From Streptococcus mitis (GTDB lineage Bacteria > Bacillota > Bacilli > Lactobacillales > Streptococcaceae), in the NCBI RefSeq assembly GCF_946190275.1, contig NZ_CAMHZQ010000003.1:106681-170680 (forward strand): 64,000 nt of DNA, given 5' to 3'. The notes under the pieces were generated by a model. The model worked only from the letters and a program-made list of their open reading frames with translations, made no database searches and was not told the origin of the DNA. The translations under genes and the position numbers were made by a program. Positions within the stretch are counted from its first letter, which is position 1, and each line of letters begins with the position of its first letter. This document shows, piece after piece, positions 35,133 to 45,648 of the stretch.

Positions 35133-35310
35133 ATAACTGTTTTTTGGAATAATTTTGTAAAGTATGATACCTTTTTTGAAATGGATGAATAAGTAAAACT
35201 TCTACTTCTTGCTGGTTAATATACAAAGTCAATTTGAGTAAATCATTAACGAGATTTTCAATTACTAAAATATACTTCAAACGACTAGGATTATCTCTAT
35301 CTGGTTTCAC
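35131..35310 (-). pseudogene. Unrecognised small frame, probably a decayed gene
   Basis: A GTG at 35310 opens 59 codons with protein-like composition (NPSRLKYILVIENLVNDLLK, QQEVEVLLIHPFQKRYHTL). There is no ribosome site. A short frame just upstream (EKELIIIAL, then stop) would join it after a frameshift. It lies downstream of the bacteriocin operon on the same strand, so it may be a lost member of that locus. I do not recognise the family. The rest of 35021-35379 holds only the pbuX terminator. Confidence 0.3.
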
Positions 35311-35379
35311 AATGCAATAATAATCAATTCTTTTTCATGAATATCTCCTAACAATGAGAAATCTATGTAGCAACACGTA

Positions 35380-36039
35380 TCAGTTCAAATCTTTTAAGCC
35401 TTCTAAGTCAATAATTCTATCACATTGCTGAGCCTGATTCATATTATGCGTTACCAAAATAATCGTTTTCCCATACTCATCTCGTAGCAGTTTCAGTAAT
35501 TCAAAGGCTGTTTGAGCCATTTGTGGATCCAAGGAGCCAGTTGGCTCATCTGCTAGAATCAACTCTCCCGGCTTTAGAATAGCACGAGCGATAGCAATTC
35601 GCTGCTGTTCTCCACCTGATAACTCATTAATACGACTCTCCAAGAAAGATTCCATGTGAACTTTTGCTAAAACTGTCTTTATTTTTTTATCTTTTTCTTT
35701 CTTAGTTAAATCAGTGTAATGAAGTGCTAGCATCAAATTATCACTAACACTTTCATTTGGAATCAGGGCATTAGATTGAAACAAGTAATTTAATACATTT
35801 CGACGGAGATGGGTTGCCTTTTTTGAGTTAACTTGTGGTAGAATCTCACCATCAATCATGATTGTTCCCTCATCAACAGTTTCTAATAAGCCAATAAGGT
35901 TGAGTAACGTAGATTTTCCTGAACCGGATGGACCAATCAACGCAACAAATTCTCTATCCGAAATCTCAAATGAAATATTCTCAATAACACGTTTTGCACC
36001 GTAATATTTCGATAACTGTCTGACTGAAATAGTTGGCAT
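35380..36039 (-). CDS. ABC transporter ATP-binding protein of the bacteriocin locus
   Basis: The 219-residue single ATPase domain has Walker A GPSGSGKST (about 36-44), signature LSGGEQQR and Walker B LILADEPTGSLD, in the MacB/LolD-like subgroup that works with permeases of the FtsX type. It ends the operon bacteriocin - DUF1430 protein - ATPase, 4 bases after the membrane protein gene. It should power the DUF1430 protein in export of, or immunity to, the bacteriocin. Confidence 0.9.
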   Translation of the reverse strand: MPTISVRQLSKYYGAKRVIENISFEISDREFVALIGPSGSGKSTLLNLIGLLETVDEGTIMIDGEILPQVNSKKATHLRRNVLNYLFQSNALIPNESVSDNLMLALHYTDLTKKEKDKKIKTVLAKVHMESFLESRINELSGGEQQRIAIARAILKPGELILADEPTGSLDPQMAQTAFELLKLLRDEYGKTIILVTHNMNQAQQCDRIIDLEGLKDLN

Positions 36040-36043
36040 ATTC

Positions 36044-38242
36044 TTACTCCTTAAATATATTTAAGATTTTCTGCTGTTCTTTCCGCAAAAGAAAACCATA
36101 TAGAAGAACTAACTGCAAGCATAGAGATAAAGCGGCGGACACTATACCCAATTTTGTTTTCAATAAGAAACTAATTAGTACCTCTATAATAGCAGAAGCA
36201 ATCACCAAAATCATAATTCCTTTATAACGTGCCCATAAACCAAATCCTAAAAAGTATTGCACTACTAACCGATCTTGATAAGCAATTCGATACATCAGTA
36301 CCAAAGCAATCAGTATTGAAGTTAAACTAATCAATATGGCCAATATAACGCTAGCAAATAGATAAAAAGTATAACTCAACTCTTTCTGGCGTCCATCAAT
36401 ATATCGTCTAACTGGTGTAAATTGAATATCGTTATCCATAAGATCTGGAAAATGAGTCGTTATCTCTTCCTTCACACGAGTCAGAATATTCTGATTACGT
36501 ATTTTGAGATAACCATTGAAACCCGAAACAACAAGATTTGCACTCTCTTTAAAATAAAGATTTTCAGGACTAGCTACAAAAATAATCGGCTCCTTACTAG
36601 TTACCCCTTCCTGTAAATTTGTGGACCAAAGGAAAATATCTTTAGTTGTGGAATAGTTTTTATAAATGAATTGACGATTTTGTGTAAATGGTGTCTCCAC
36701 ATCCCCATCATAGACTTTGACACTTTCTTCTAAATATGCTCGCATACGTTGCTGTTCCTCAGTTGTATAACTATCTGGAATCAGATACAATCTGCTACCA
36801 CTTCGTATCTCATTTAATTCTTCTTCAGAAAACTGAAAACCTAGTTCAGTTAAATAATTATAAGAATAAACTAGATACCAAAATGGTTTACTAGGTAGAT
36901 TCTGATAAGCAGTCACGTTCGCAAAAAAATCTTGTCCGTAGTATTGACTTTGAATTAAATAGACACCTTCATCATGGCCTATTTTTGTATAAAGATGATA
37001 CATACTTAATTCTAATGTATTACTCGTACCTGCCAGTGTTCCCAAGTCATCGCCTTCAGAAAAAGAATCAATTACTTGCATATTCTCAACACTTTTCCAC
37101 GCCCTAGCAATATGGACATTATCCATAAAACGGTACAAAGGACCATCTAGGCCATAACTGGTAGCAATTAAGATGCTGCTTAACGCAATATAGGAACTAA
37201 TACCTAAAATAGTCAATAGTCTACTTGGAAAACGTTTGTGAATAGCAGACAAAGCAGTCACTGAATAAACTATCAAACTAGGAATAACGAGAATAGTAGC
37301 TAAGGCCAACATTGAAAATACTATATGGCCCATGATAGGTAGCAAAATATAGTATGAAACTTGGGACCAGCCTGTCAACCACCAAATGCCTACAGCTAAT
37401 ATAGGTGTGCTAAGAACCGATGGATAAATAATAGGTTTAAATAATGCTAACCAAAATTCATTTCGACTCCATCCCAGTAGGGTGAGACTACCAAATTTTT
37501 CATAGGCCTGAAGAACAATTACAAGCAATAATATTAACAGTGTTAACATTGTAAATAACAGCAAACCTATGAGTACAAAAGGAACTAGACCATAATCACG
37601 ACGACTACCAAATTTTTCCTGTAGAAAATTTTCCTCTGATAAGCCTGTGGCACTCGCAAACTGTTTGATAAATTCACTTTTGTCCGTTTCTGATTCTAAA
37701 CCATTTACATGATAGATTCCCGTTAAAGTATTGGTTTTTTGATAAACTTGCTCTAATCGATCAATAACAATCGGAATAGTAAATAAAGGCCTCGGTAGCT
37801 CATAAAGCGTATCATGAGACGCCTCAGCAATTCCTATCGTTTTCTTACTATCCACATGCTCTAGTAAGACTTTTAGCTGTGACTTAGTTAAAATATTTGA
37901 ATGGTGATAGTTAAAATCAGAAAAATAATCAGAATTTCCCATGGCATCTATATAATGTTTTTGTATACCATCGCCTTTAGAATCTTGAATGATTCGATGA
38001 GTCCAAACGGCTAAATCACTCCTCTCATTTAAATAATGAAACGCTTTTTCTTGCTGAATTGGATTTAGCTTTTGAAGGTACAGCGTTAGAGTTCGATTAT
38101 TCTGGTTGTACTGCTGCCATGTTTCTTGATAAGATACACCTGTAAAAAAAATTGCTGTCAGAGCAAATAATATACTCTGAACAGCAACCAAAAACAGGGC
38201 TAGGTATTTTAATTTTCCTAGAAAAATGTTTTTGTTAGTCAT
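36044..38242 (-). CDS. Bacteriocin-associated integral membrane protein (DUF1430)
   Basis: The 732-residue protein has one N-terminal membrane helix (about 12-33), a large extracytoplasmic domain, a central cluster of four or more helices (about 220-390), a second outer domain and a C-terminal cluster of about three helices (residues 620-715). This FtsX/MacB-like duplication is the layout of the DUF1430 proteins that accompany lactococcin-972-type bacteriocins. It sits 6 bases after the bacteriocin gene and 4 before the ATPase gene. Immunity by export is the usual proposal. Confidence 0.88.
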   Translation of the reverse strand: MTNKNIFLGKLKYLALFLVAVQSILFALTAIFFTGVSYQETWQQYNQNNRTLTLYLQKLNPIQQEKAFHYLNERSDLAVWTHRIIQDSKGDGIQKHYIDAMGNSDYFSDFNYHHSNILTKSQLKVLLEHVDSKKTIGIAEASHDTLYELPRPLFTIPIVIDRLEQVYQKTNTLTGIYHVNGLESETDKSEFIKQFASATGLSEENFLQEKFGSRRDYGLVPFVLIGLLLFTMLTLLILLLVIVLQAYEKFGSLTLLGWSRNEFWLALFKPIIYPSVLSTPILAVGIWWLTGWSQVSYYILLPIMGHIVFSMLALATILVIPSLIVYSVTALSAIHKRFPSRLLTILGISSYIALSSILIATSYGLDGPLYRFMDNVHIARAWKSVENMQVIDSFSEGDDLGTLAGTSNTLELSMYHLYTKIGHDEGVYLIQSQYYGQDFFANVTAYQNLPSKPFWYLVYSYNYLTELGFQFSEEELNEIRSGSRLYLIPDSYTTEEQQRMRAYLEESVKVYDGDVETPFTQNRQFIYKNYSTTKDIFLWSTNLQEGVTSKEPIIFVASPENLYFKESANLVVSGFNGYLKIRNQNILTRVKEEITTHFPDLMDNDIQFTPVRRYIDGRQKELSYTFYLFASVILAILISLTSILIALVLMYRIAYQDRLVVQYFLGFGLWARYKGIMILVIASAIIEVLISFLLKTKLGIVSAALSLCLQLVLLYGFLLRKEQQKILNIFKE

Positions 38243-38248
38243 AGGCTA

Positions 38249-38545
38249 TTACCCTCGACAATTCCAGTAACATTGTGCAGTGCCGCCTCCGATAAACGCA
38301 ACTACAGAGGCCATTACTCCAGGATCTTTCCATCCAGAAGAAACACCATTCGCAGTTGCTCTATGCTCATAATCACTTGATTGAACATCTGAATAACTAA
38401 ATACAGCTGCTGCACGACCATAGTCCCAATATACTGCACTACCTTTATAATATACAGTTGCTGCGGAAACCACTGAACTACCTATACCAAGTAGAGAGAA
38501 TCCAATCAAAGCAGTAGATGCAATTTTTTTCAATGTTTTTTTCAT
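38249..38545 (-). CDS. Lactococcin 972 family bacteriocin precursor
   Basis: The 98-residue precursor has a Sec signal peptide (MKKTLKKIASTALIGFSLLG, cleavage likely after VVSA-A near residue 29) and a mature part of about 70 residues: TVYYKGSAVYWDYGR and a C-terminal QCYWNCRG. The Trp/Tyr-rich pattern and the end match lactococcin 972, which binds lipid II and blocks septum formation; whether this one does is untested. GGGGAT precedes the ATG and a TATAAT lies near 38640. It leads the operon with the DUF1430 protein and ATPase. Confidence 0.9.
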   Translation of the reverse strand: MKKTLKKIASTALIGFSLLGIGSSVVSAATVYYKGSAVYWDYGRAAAVFSYSDVQSSDYEHRATANGVSSGWKDPGVMASVVAFIGGGTAQCYWNCRG

Positions 38546-39052
38546 GATTTTATCCCCAACTAATTTCTAAAAGATTTTCATCTTTGTCTAAAATTAAAAG
38601 TATAAACCAGTTACTTATCATATAAAACCTCTTAAACTTATATTATAATATCTGACGATAAAGTCTTGCTAAGAAATGCACTGTCCTTTACTATATAACA
38701 GAATAAAGAGGTATCCTAGGACAATTAAAAATCTCCGTTTTTATATCTGTTAGGTAAGTTGTAACTCATATCCTAGACTCCTTTCTTAATTAAACTATTA
38801 AAACCATTTTACTTAGCAACAAACACAAGTCCTGAATCAAAGCCCTGATTTTTAGCAGGAAAGTGACTTATTACCGAGACGGTTAATATCAAAGACAACA
38901 AACTTATAGCTAATAAGATTTATCTTTCCATAGCTTTTTCTACTTTTTATTTTATGCTTTAATAATAACATGATTTGAAAGCGTTGTCAATCTTTTTTAT
39001 AGTAAAATGAACAAAAAAATAAGTGAGATAAATTTATCCCACTCACCTGTCT
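38546..39052. other. Bacteriocin promoter region plus a cryptic hydrophobic peptide frame
   Basis: Next to the bacteriocin gene is a TATAAT-type -10 region (about 38640-38650, minus strand). Farther up, minus-strand codons 38809-38919 read as a 36-residue hydrophobic peptide (LLAISLLSLILTV...GFDSGLVFVAK) after a GGAAAGA ribosome-like site, but the first codon is ATC instead of ATG. The rest (38920-39052) shows no gene. Confidence 0.4.
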
Positions 39053-39457
39053 CTATATCCTTACCTGTCTGTCTTCTGACCGCTGGCCTGTGACAAACAT
39101 GGTAAAAGTTGCCTTGCAGACATTTCTGCCTTCTTGATTGGTGATATCGACATCCACTACACAGGTTGTGCGACCTTGATGGACACATTCTCCTTTAATG
39201 GTCAGCACATCGTCGAGTTTTCCTGCTTTGAGGTAGTTGATAGAGGATTGGAGAGTCACTCCGTCTAGTCCTAGCGAAATGACCACCAAACCACTGATCT
39301 GATCACAAAGTGTAAAGAGATAGCCACCATGGGCATTGCCATAGTAGTTGAGCGACGAGTCCACTACTTTGGTCGTCACAACAACGTGACCATCTCTCAT
39401 TTGTTCAATTTCGTAATTTTCAAAGGCAGATATAGCGTCAAAATGAAAATCTTTCAT
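39053..39457 (-). CDS. PaaI family thioesterase (hotdog fold)
   Basis: The start at 39457 (134 residues, MKDFHFDAISAFENYE) has AGGAGG 5 bases before it; a longer frame lacks one. The hotdog domain shows YYGNAHGGYLFTLCDQISGL, where the HGG and the acidic residue in the following helix form the PaaI-type active site, then VTLQSSINYLKAGKLDDVLTIKGE. It hydrolyses an acyl-CoA or related thioester of unknown identity. It is a single gene. Confidence 0.88.
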   Translation of the reverse strand: MKDFHFDAISAFENYEIEQMRDGHVVVTTKVVDSSLNYYGNAHGGYLFTLCDQISGLVVISLGLDGVTLQSSINYLKAGKLDDVLTIKGECVHQGRTTCVVDVDITNQEGRNVCKATFTMFVTGQRSEDRQVRI

Positions 39458-39526
39458 CGTTTCCTCCTGATATTTCAAACGACACTATGATACTACTTTT
39501 TATAGGACTGTGCAAGGAGAAAGCTC

Positions 39527-41008
39527 CTAGTCTGGTAAAATTCCTACCTGCTCCACAAAGCGCATAAAGGCTGCCTGTCCTTGTTCTGTCTGCTTGTAGA
39601 CTCCTGCATCCTCAAGCACACGAGCAAAGATAGCACCCACAGAGTTCTTGACGATTTCAAGGGCTTTTTCTTTATCTGTTAGGTCTGGATATTGGGCTCT
39701 AAGTTGGTATGCCCATTCCTGATGATAATCGGCAACTGTATCAGCTTCTCCTACAAGATAGCTAGCGACTTGCTCCACTTCTGCTTTCAGACGTGGTGGC
39801 AAGATTGCCAAGCCCATGACCTCAATCAAGCCGATATTTTCCTTCTTGATATGTTGGACATCCTTGTGAGGATGATAGATGCCATCAGGATGTTCTGGTG
39901 ATGTCTGATTGTCCCGCAAGACTAAATCCAACTCAAACTGTCCATCGCGTTTACGAGCAATTGGTGTGATAGTGTGATGCAGTGTCTCGTCTGTCTCTGC
40001 CAAAATCTGCACTGCAGAATCTGAATACTGACGCCATTCCTGCAAAATCTTGTCAGCTAAGTTGATCAAATCTTCTTTGGAATCCGAAGTCAAACGCAAT
40101 ACTGACATTGGCCACTTGACAATTCCAGCCTTGACCTGCTCAAAACCAGCAAATCGAAAGGTCTTTTGCGAGGGAGCCAATTCCATAGGAAATACGTGAC
40201 GCCCTCCCTGATAGTGGTCATGGGTTAGGATAGAACCACCAACGATTGGCAGGTCGGCATTAGATCCAGCAAAATATCCTGGAAACTGCTCTACGATAGC
40301 CAACAAACGTTCAAAACTCTGACGACTAATGGCCATGGGACGATGCTGGCCATCTAAGAAAATACAGTGCTCATTAAAGTAAGCATAAGGAGAATACTGG
40401 AAACCCCACTCCTGACCAGCCATTTCAAAACGGATAATACGGTGATTGCTGCGAGTTGGATGGTTAACCCGACCATGGTATCCCTCATTCTCTAGACAAA
40501 GCTGACACTGAGGATAATTACTAGCTTGCACCAACTTGGCTGCCGCAATCTCTTTGGGATCCTTTTCAGGCTTAGAGAGATTGATGGTAATTTCAAGTTC
40601 TCCGTAGTCAGATGGAACACGATAAGCAATATTTTTAGCAATAGCCTTGAGTTTGATGTAGTCATTCTTCTGACTGAGTTGGTAATAATCCTCTATCGCT
40701 TGCTCAGGAGAGTGGGCATAGGTTGCCCAAAAGTCACGATTGACCTGACTCGGACAAGGAGTCACCAAATCCATCAGTTCAGCACCAAGGATTTCACGCG
40801 CAGTCTGACTATCCTCAATCGTCTCTAATCGAACCGCCTCCTCGACAAGCTGGTCCTTGAGGTCAATCAATTTATCCAGATTGGTCTCAACTTCCAAAAC
40901 ACCATCTCCCACTCGTGCCAAGACACGATTGGTCAGGTAGGTTCGATCCATTTCCTCAAAGGTACTTTCTGCAATGACATGTGTTACAAATTTATCTACT
41001 AAGGTCAC
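39527..41008 (-). CDS. galT: UTP-hexose-1-phosphate (UDP-glucose) uridylyltransferase, class II
   Basis: The 493-residue GalT of the Firmicute class II type exchanges UMP between UDP-glucose and galactose 1-phosphate in the Leloir pathway. Characteristic parts: [27 protein letters not shown], the uridylylated-His region [12 protein letters not shown], and the C-terminal [18 protein letters not shown]. It follows galK after 18 bases, and both read away from galR. Confidence 0.95.
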   Translation of the reverse strand: MTLVDKFVTHVIAESTFEEMDRTYLTNRVLARVGDGVLEVETNLDKLIDLKDQLVEEAVRLETIEDSQTAREILGAELMDLVTPCPSQVNRDFWATYAHSPEQAIEDYYQLSQKNDYIKLKAIAKNIAYRVPSDYGELEITINLSKPEKDPKEIAAAKLVQASNYPQCQLCLENEGYHGRVNHPTRSNHRIIRFEMAGQEWGFQYSPYAYFNEHCIFLDGQHRPMAISRQSFERLLAIVEQFPGYFAGSNADLPIVGGSILTHDHYQGGRHVFPMELAPSQKTFRFAGFEQVKAGIVKWPMSVLRLTSDSKEDLINLADKILQEWRQYSDSAVQILAETDETLHHTITPIARKRDGQFELDLVLRDNQTSPEHPDGIYHPHKDVQHIKKENIGLIEVMGLAILPPRLKAEVEQVASYLVGEADTVADYHQEWAYQLRAQYPDLTDKEKALEIVKNSVGAIFARVLEDAGVYKQTEQGQAAFMRFVEQVGILPD

Positions 41009-41026
41009 TATAGAGCCTCCTTTTGA

Positions 41027-42205
41027 CTAGTCAAGGACGCGAGTGCCACCTGCAACTTCAGCGATATAGAAGCTTGGAGCGTATCCAACTACTTCCTCGT
41101 AGTGTTTGCCAACAGCTTCCTTAAAGGCCTCAACAGTATCTTTTTGCACCAAGGCAATAGCACAGCCACCAAAACCTGCCCCTGTCATACGAGCACCGAG
41201 AACTCCTTCTTGTACCCAAGCTGTGTGAACGAGGGTGTCCAATTCCAAGCCAGTTACTTCATAGTCATGTTCTAGAGAAACGTGAGAAGCATTCATCAAA
41301 CGACCAAATGTTTCCAAATCTCCTGCTTGGAGGGCTGCTTGAGCTTTGAGGGTACGTTGATTTTCAAGCACTGCATGACGAGCACGTTTCAAGCGATTTT
41401 CATCTTTAATCAGATAGCTGTATTGGTCAAAGGCCCACTCATCCAATTCACCCAAGGTCTGAATATCTAAGGCTGCTTGCAATTCTTCCACTGCTTTTTC
41501 ACACTCAGCACGACGTTCATTGTATTTAGAGTCCGCCAATTCACGGCGTTTATTGGTGTTCATAATAACAACGACATTGTCCTTCAAATCAAGTGGCACC
41601 AAATCGTATTCTAAAGTATTAGTATCTAGGTAAATTGCACGTTGGTCCGCTCCCATACCGATAGCAAATTGGTCCATAATGCCAGAGTTGACTCCGATAA
41701 AGTTGTTTTCTGTTTGTTTTCCAATTTTAACCAAATCGAGACGCTCTAATTTTAAATCAAAGAGATGCTCTGCCACAACCCCTGTCAAAAGTTCCAAAGA
41801 TGCTGAAGAAGACAAACCAGCACCATTTGGGATATTCCCATAAACATAAAAATCAAACCCTTTGTCAATCACATGCCCAGCTTCTTGCAAGAAATGAAGA
41901 ACTCCTTTTGGATAATTGGTCCAGTTATGCTCTTTTTCAAACTTGAGGTCAGCGAGAGGCACTTCGATAATACCCTTGTCCTCAAAGTTAGCTGAGTAGA
42001 AACGCAAGACTTGGTCATCACGTTTGCGAGCAGCCCCATAAGTTCCCAAGGAAATAGCAGCTGGAAAAACGTGCCCACCGTTGTAATCTGTGTGTTCACC
42101 AATCAAATTAATACGACCTGGTGAAAAAAAAGTTTGGTCTGCTTCTTGACCAAAAACGGCAAGAAAGTCTTTGCGAAGAGCTTCAGCAGTAAGATGTTGT
42201 GTCAT
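41027..42205 (-). CDS. galK: Galactokinase
   Basis: The 392-residue GHMP kinase phosphorylates galactose at C1. Motifs: [17 protein letters not shown] (substrate signature near residue 30), the ATP loop [13 protein letters not shown] and the C-terminal [16 protein letters not shown]. An AGGAG ribosome site stands before the ATG at 42205. The promoter, a cre-like site and the GalR palindrome lie in the 163-bp gap to divergent galR. Galactose released by the alpha-galactosidase Aga would enter here. Confidence 0.96.
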   Translation of the reverse strand: MTQHLTAEALRKDFLAVFGQEADQTFFSPGRINLIGEHTDYNGGHVFPAAISLGTYGAARKRDDQVLRFYSANFEDKGIIEVPLADLKFEKEHNWTNYPKGVLHFLQEAGHVIDKGFDFYVYGNIPNGAGLSSSASLELLTGVVAEHLFDLKLERLDLVKIGKQTENNFIGVNSGIMDQFAIGMGADQRAIYLDTNTLEYDLVPLDLKDNVVVIMNTNKRRELADSKYNERRAECEKAVEELQAALDIQTLGELDEWAFDQYSYLIKDENRLKRARHAVLENQRTLKAQAALQAGDLETFGRLMNASHVSLEHDYEVTGLELDTLVHTAWVQEGVLGARMTGAGFGGCAIALVQKDTVEAFKEAVGKHYEEVVGYAPSFYIAEVAGGTRVLD

Positions 42206-42244
42206 ATGATTTCTCCTTTTACTGTCCGTTAAGTCATCTTAATG

Positions 42245-42290
42245 TGTAATCGTTTTCTTCTATTGTATCCAAGGGATTTTCCAAGGTCAA
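42245..42290 (-). promoter_or_regulatory. galK promoter with overlapping cre-like site
   Basis: Minus-strand TTGACC (42285-42290) and TACAAT (42262-42267) are 17 bases apart. TGTAATCGTTTTCT (42245-42258) fits the CcpA cre consensus and covers the start point, so glucose repression is expected. Confidence 0.65.
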
Positions 42291-42305
42291 TCCTTTTTAC
42301 TAAAC

Positions 42306-42327
42306 TTTTACTAAACTATCAGTAAAA
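42306..42327. promoter_or_regulatory. GalR operator
   Basis: TTTTACTAAAC and TATCAGTAAAA form a 22-bp inverted repeat, with a further half-site TTTTTACTAAAC just to the left. It lies in front of galR and behind the galK -35, as expected for control of both genes by GalR. Confidence 0.75.
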
Positions 42328-42350
42328 TACAGAAAAATATGATATACTAA

Positions 42351-43373
<1,023 letters not shown>

Positions 43374-43433
43374 GATATTAAATAAGCTAGGCAAAAACTA
43401 AATTTCAAGATAAAATGAAGTAAATATCCTCAC

Positions 43434-43493
43434 AAAAAAACGCATAGTATCATATTTTCAATGCCTGATACTATGCGCTTTTTACTTTTAAAG
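43434..43493. terminator. Bidirectional terminator between galR and czcD
   Basis: AAAAAAACGCATAGTATCA and TGATACTATGCGCTTTTT pair almost perfectly around a 16-base loop, with T-runs on both strands. Confidence 0.9.
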
Positions 43494-43513
43494 ACTTTCC
43501 CCCAACCTCTTTT

Positions 43514-44404
43514 CTAATGTTGATGCCCATGAGGTTGCTCTAAGGCTGTTACCTTTCGCTTATGTTGCGCATGATTGCTTTGACTGGTGTCCACTTCGAT
43601 GGTAATATTCTGAATTCCTCTTTCTTCTAAGAGCTGACGTACTTGATTCTTTGTTTCCGTCATCTGATCCCAATCTTCTAAACAGAGATGGGCAATGGCA
43701 TTATTTTCCAGACCATCCATGGACCAAATGCTAAGTTGATTGACACTTTTGATATTGGTCAGAGCCTCCAAATCCTTCTCCAAATCATCTGTCTCTAGTC
43801 CTTCTGGCACAGCATCCAGGAAAATCTTGAGCGCGCTCCAAAAACGAGGAAGGGCTTTTGTTAGAATGAATATGGAAATGACAAGCGATAAGAGCGGATC
43901 AAGGATATACCAATCTGTAAATCGAAGGATAATCGCCACTAGAATGACAGCCAACCAACCAAGTGTATCTTCAAAAAAGTGCAGGCTGAGAATTGACTCG
44001 TTCTTTGTCTTTCCCTTACGAACTACTAGACTAGCTAGCACATTGATACTGACTGCAATGATTCCTAGCCAGAGGATACCTTCATCATTGACGGGCTGTG
44101 GATTAAAAAGTTTAGTTATATTTTCCAAAATCACTAGGATGGATCCTGTGATAAGAATCACAGCAGTCACTAGTGCTCCTAAAAGACTAAATCGCTTGTA
44201 ACCCAAGGTGTACTGCCTATCTTCTTCTCTATTTGAGATTGTTTCTAAAAAGGCCGATATGCCAATAGCTATAGCATCTCCCAAGTCATGGACAGAATCA
44301 GCAAGAACAGCACTCGAACCAAAGATTCCTCCTGCGATAAACTCAACAATAGCATAGCTTAAATTTAAGAAAAAAGCTATCCAAATAGTATATTTTGCCT
44401 TCAT
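43514..44404 (-). CDS. czcD: Zinc/cation efflux protein CzcD (cation diffusion facilitator)
   Basis: The start is set at the ATG at 44404 (296 residues), since AAAGGA then stands 10 bases upstream; an ATG nine bases earlier touches the ribosome site. Six membrane helices carry the metal motifs DSVHDLGDA (helix 2) and HFFEDTLGWLAV (helix 5). A cytoplasmic ferredoxin-like domain follows, with a His-rich tail (HAQHKRK...HGHQH). It exports zinc, perhaps cobalt and nickel. It is divergent from sczA and has a TGAACA palindrome upstream. Confidence 0.92.
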   Translation of the reverse strand: MKAKYTIWIAFFLNLSYAIVEFIAGGIFGSSAVLADSVHDLGDAIAIGISAFLETISNREEDRQYTLGYKRFSLLGALVTAVILITGSILVILENITKLFNPQPVNDEGILWLGIIAVSINVLASLVVRKGKTKNESILSLHFFEDTLGWLAVILVAIILRFTDWYILDPLLSLVISIFILTKALPRFWSALKIFLDAVPEGLETDDLEKDLEALTNIKSVNQLSIWSMDGLENNAIAHLCLEDWDQMTETKNQVRQLLEERGIQNITIEVDTSQSNHAQHKRKVTALEQPHGHQH

Positions 44405-44433
44405 CTTTCTCATTCCTTTGTTATAATAGATTT

Positions 44434-44450
44434 ATGAACATCTTGTTCAT
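44434..44450. promoter_or_regulatory. SczA operator in the czcD promoter
   Basis: ATGAACA-TCT-TGTTCAT is a perfect 17-bp palindrome just upstream of the czcD -10 region. TGTTCA half-sites are reported as the SczA motif in pneumococcus. A further TGAACA half lies at about 44512-44517 near the sczA start. Confidence 0.75.
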
Positions 44451-44536
44451 TATCATTATCCGCTAAAACTCAAAGAAAGGATAGAAGCAAAACGTCAACT
44501 TTATTCAGTTCTGAACAATTTGCCTCAAGTGTCCAC

Positions 44537-45073
44537 ATGACGAACATTGACCGCCGTATCAGCAAAACAAAAAAAGCCATATATCAAGCTTTTCTACAAC
44601 TCTTGAACGAGAAGGGCTACGAATCCACTACAGTTCAGGATATCATTGACCTCGCAGATGTGGGACGTTCCACCTTTTACTGTCACTATGAGAGCAAGGA
44701 ACTACTTCTGGACGAACTTTGTCGCTACCTCTTCCATCACCTCTTTGAAAGAGAGCAATCCATTTCAACCGAGGACTACCTCGCCCACCTCTTTCTCCAT
44801 TTTCAGAAAAACCAAGACCATATCACCAGTCTGCTATTTTCCAAAAATGACTACTTCCTCCGTCAACTCCAGAGAGAGTTAGAACACCATGTCTATTCCG
44901 TGATGGCTGATGATTTAAGAGAAGCTCACCCGAGTTTGCCTACTTCTTACCTCCAACACTTAGTCGTGTCCAACTTTATCGAGACATTGACCTGGTGGCT
45001 CAAAAAAGGACAAGACTTCACAGACCAGGAAGTTGTCCAATTTTATCTAGACCTTCTCATTCCTAAAAATTGA
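44537..45073 (+). CDS. sczA: TetR family zinc-responsive regulator SczA
   Basis: The 178-residue protein has the TetR N-terminus RISKTKKAIYQAFLQLLNEKGYESTTVQDIIDLADVGRSTFYCHYESKELL and a helical ligand domain with several His residues. In pneumococcus SczA activates czcD in the presence of zinc, unusual for a TetR member. It is divergent from czcD. The ribosome site before the ATG is weak. The assignment rests on family plus the neighbour and the operator. Confidence 0.88.
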   Translation: MTNIDRRISKTKKAIYQAFLQLLNEKGYESTTVQDIIDLADVGRSTFYCHYESKELLLDELCRYLFHHLFEREQSISTEDYLAHLFLHFQKNQDHITSLLFSKNDYFLRQLQRELEHHVYSVMADDLREAHPSLPTSYLQHLVVSNFIETLTWWLKKGQDFTDQEVVQFYLDLLIPKN

Positions 45074-45091
45074 ATATAGATTAGAGCTCAG

Positions 45092-45307
45092 TTACCTTAT
45101 TTCTAGGCTACTGAGTTTTTTATCTTTGTTAGGTAAATCCGTATTCTGCTTAGCAGCCTTGCTCCATTGATACCAACCAACTAGACTGTTAATGAGATAA
45201 ATTAGATATTTCCCTTGAATTTGCAGGCTTTCTCCCCACAAGAGATAGATTGAAAAGACATTGGTAGCTGCCCAGAATATCCACTGTTCACGGTAAACGG
45301 CTGTCAT
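45092..45307 (-). pseudogene. pnuC: pnuC fragment (nicotinamide mononucleotide/riboside transporter), C-terminal part only
   Basis: The 71-residue frame is the PnuC C-terminus: REQWIFWAATNVFSIYLLWGESLQIQGKYLIYLINSLVGWYQW carries the WxxWxxxN-type NR-binding motifs of the last helices. A whole PnuC has about 260 residues, so roughly the first 190 are missing. The frame opens exactly where an hsdS-like fragment begins on the other strand. The insertion of the neighbouring foreign block seems to have removed the front. Confidence 0.85.
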
Positions 45308-45424
45308 GAGGATTTGCCCTACCCCATTGAATGGGAACAGCGTAAGTTGGGAGACGAAGTTCGAATAGTGATGGGACAGTCTCCTAATTCAGAAAATAAT
45401 ACTGATGATCCTAATGGGCGCTAA
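45308..45424 (+). pseudogene. hsdS fragment (type I restriction specificity subunit)
   Basis: The plus-strand frame reads LPYPIEWEQRKLGDEVRIVMGQSPNSENNTDDPNGR and then stops. WEQRKLG...GQSPNS is the standard start of an HsdS target-recognition domain. Both ends of the gene are lost and no hsdM or hsdR is nearby. It is a scar of recombination at the join between the pnuC remnant and the ECF block. Confidence 0.8.
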
Positions 45425-45648
45425 AAATGCGAAGACCTATGAAGACATATTTTTTATTAGTCAAACAAAAAATCCGAAAGAAATGGTATATGATTATGAC
45501 CATGAAACAAAGTAAAATCAAACCGAGTGATCTGAGGAAGCACCCGATGATCATGAAACGTTATTAAACACAAAAGTCACCCATGTGAGTTCTTGCCAGA
45601 AGCTGAAGTTAATCCTTCAACCTGGAAAACCCGCAGAGGTGACTTTTT
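45425..45648. other. Decayed sequence at the edge of the foreign block
   Basis: A plus-strand frame from about 45412 (GAKNAKTYEDIFFISQTKNPKEMVYDYDHETK) ends early at 45516, and later fragments read in shifted frames, so a gene has decayed here; I do not recognise it. AAAAGTCACC (about 45571) and GGTGACTTTTT (about 45638) are inverted repeats that may end the ECF operon. Confidence 0.4.
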
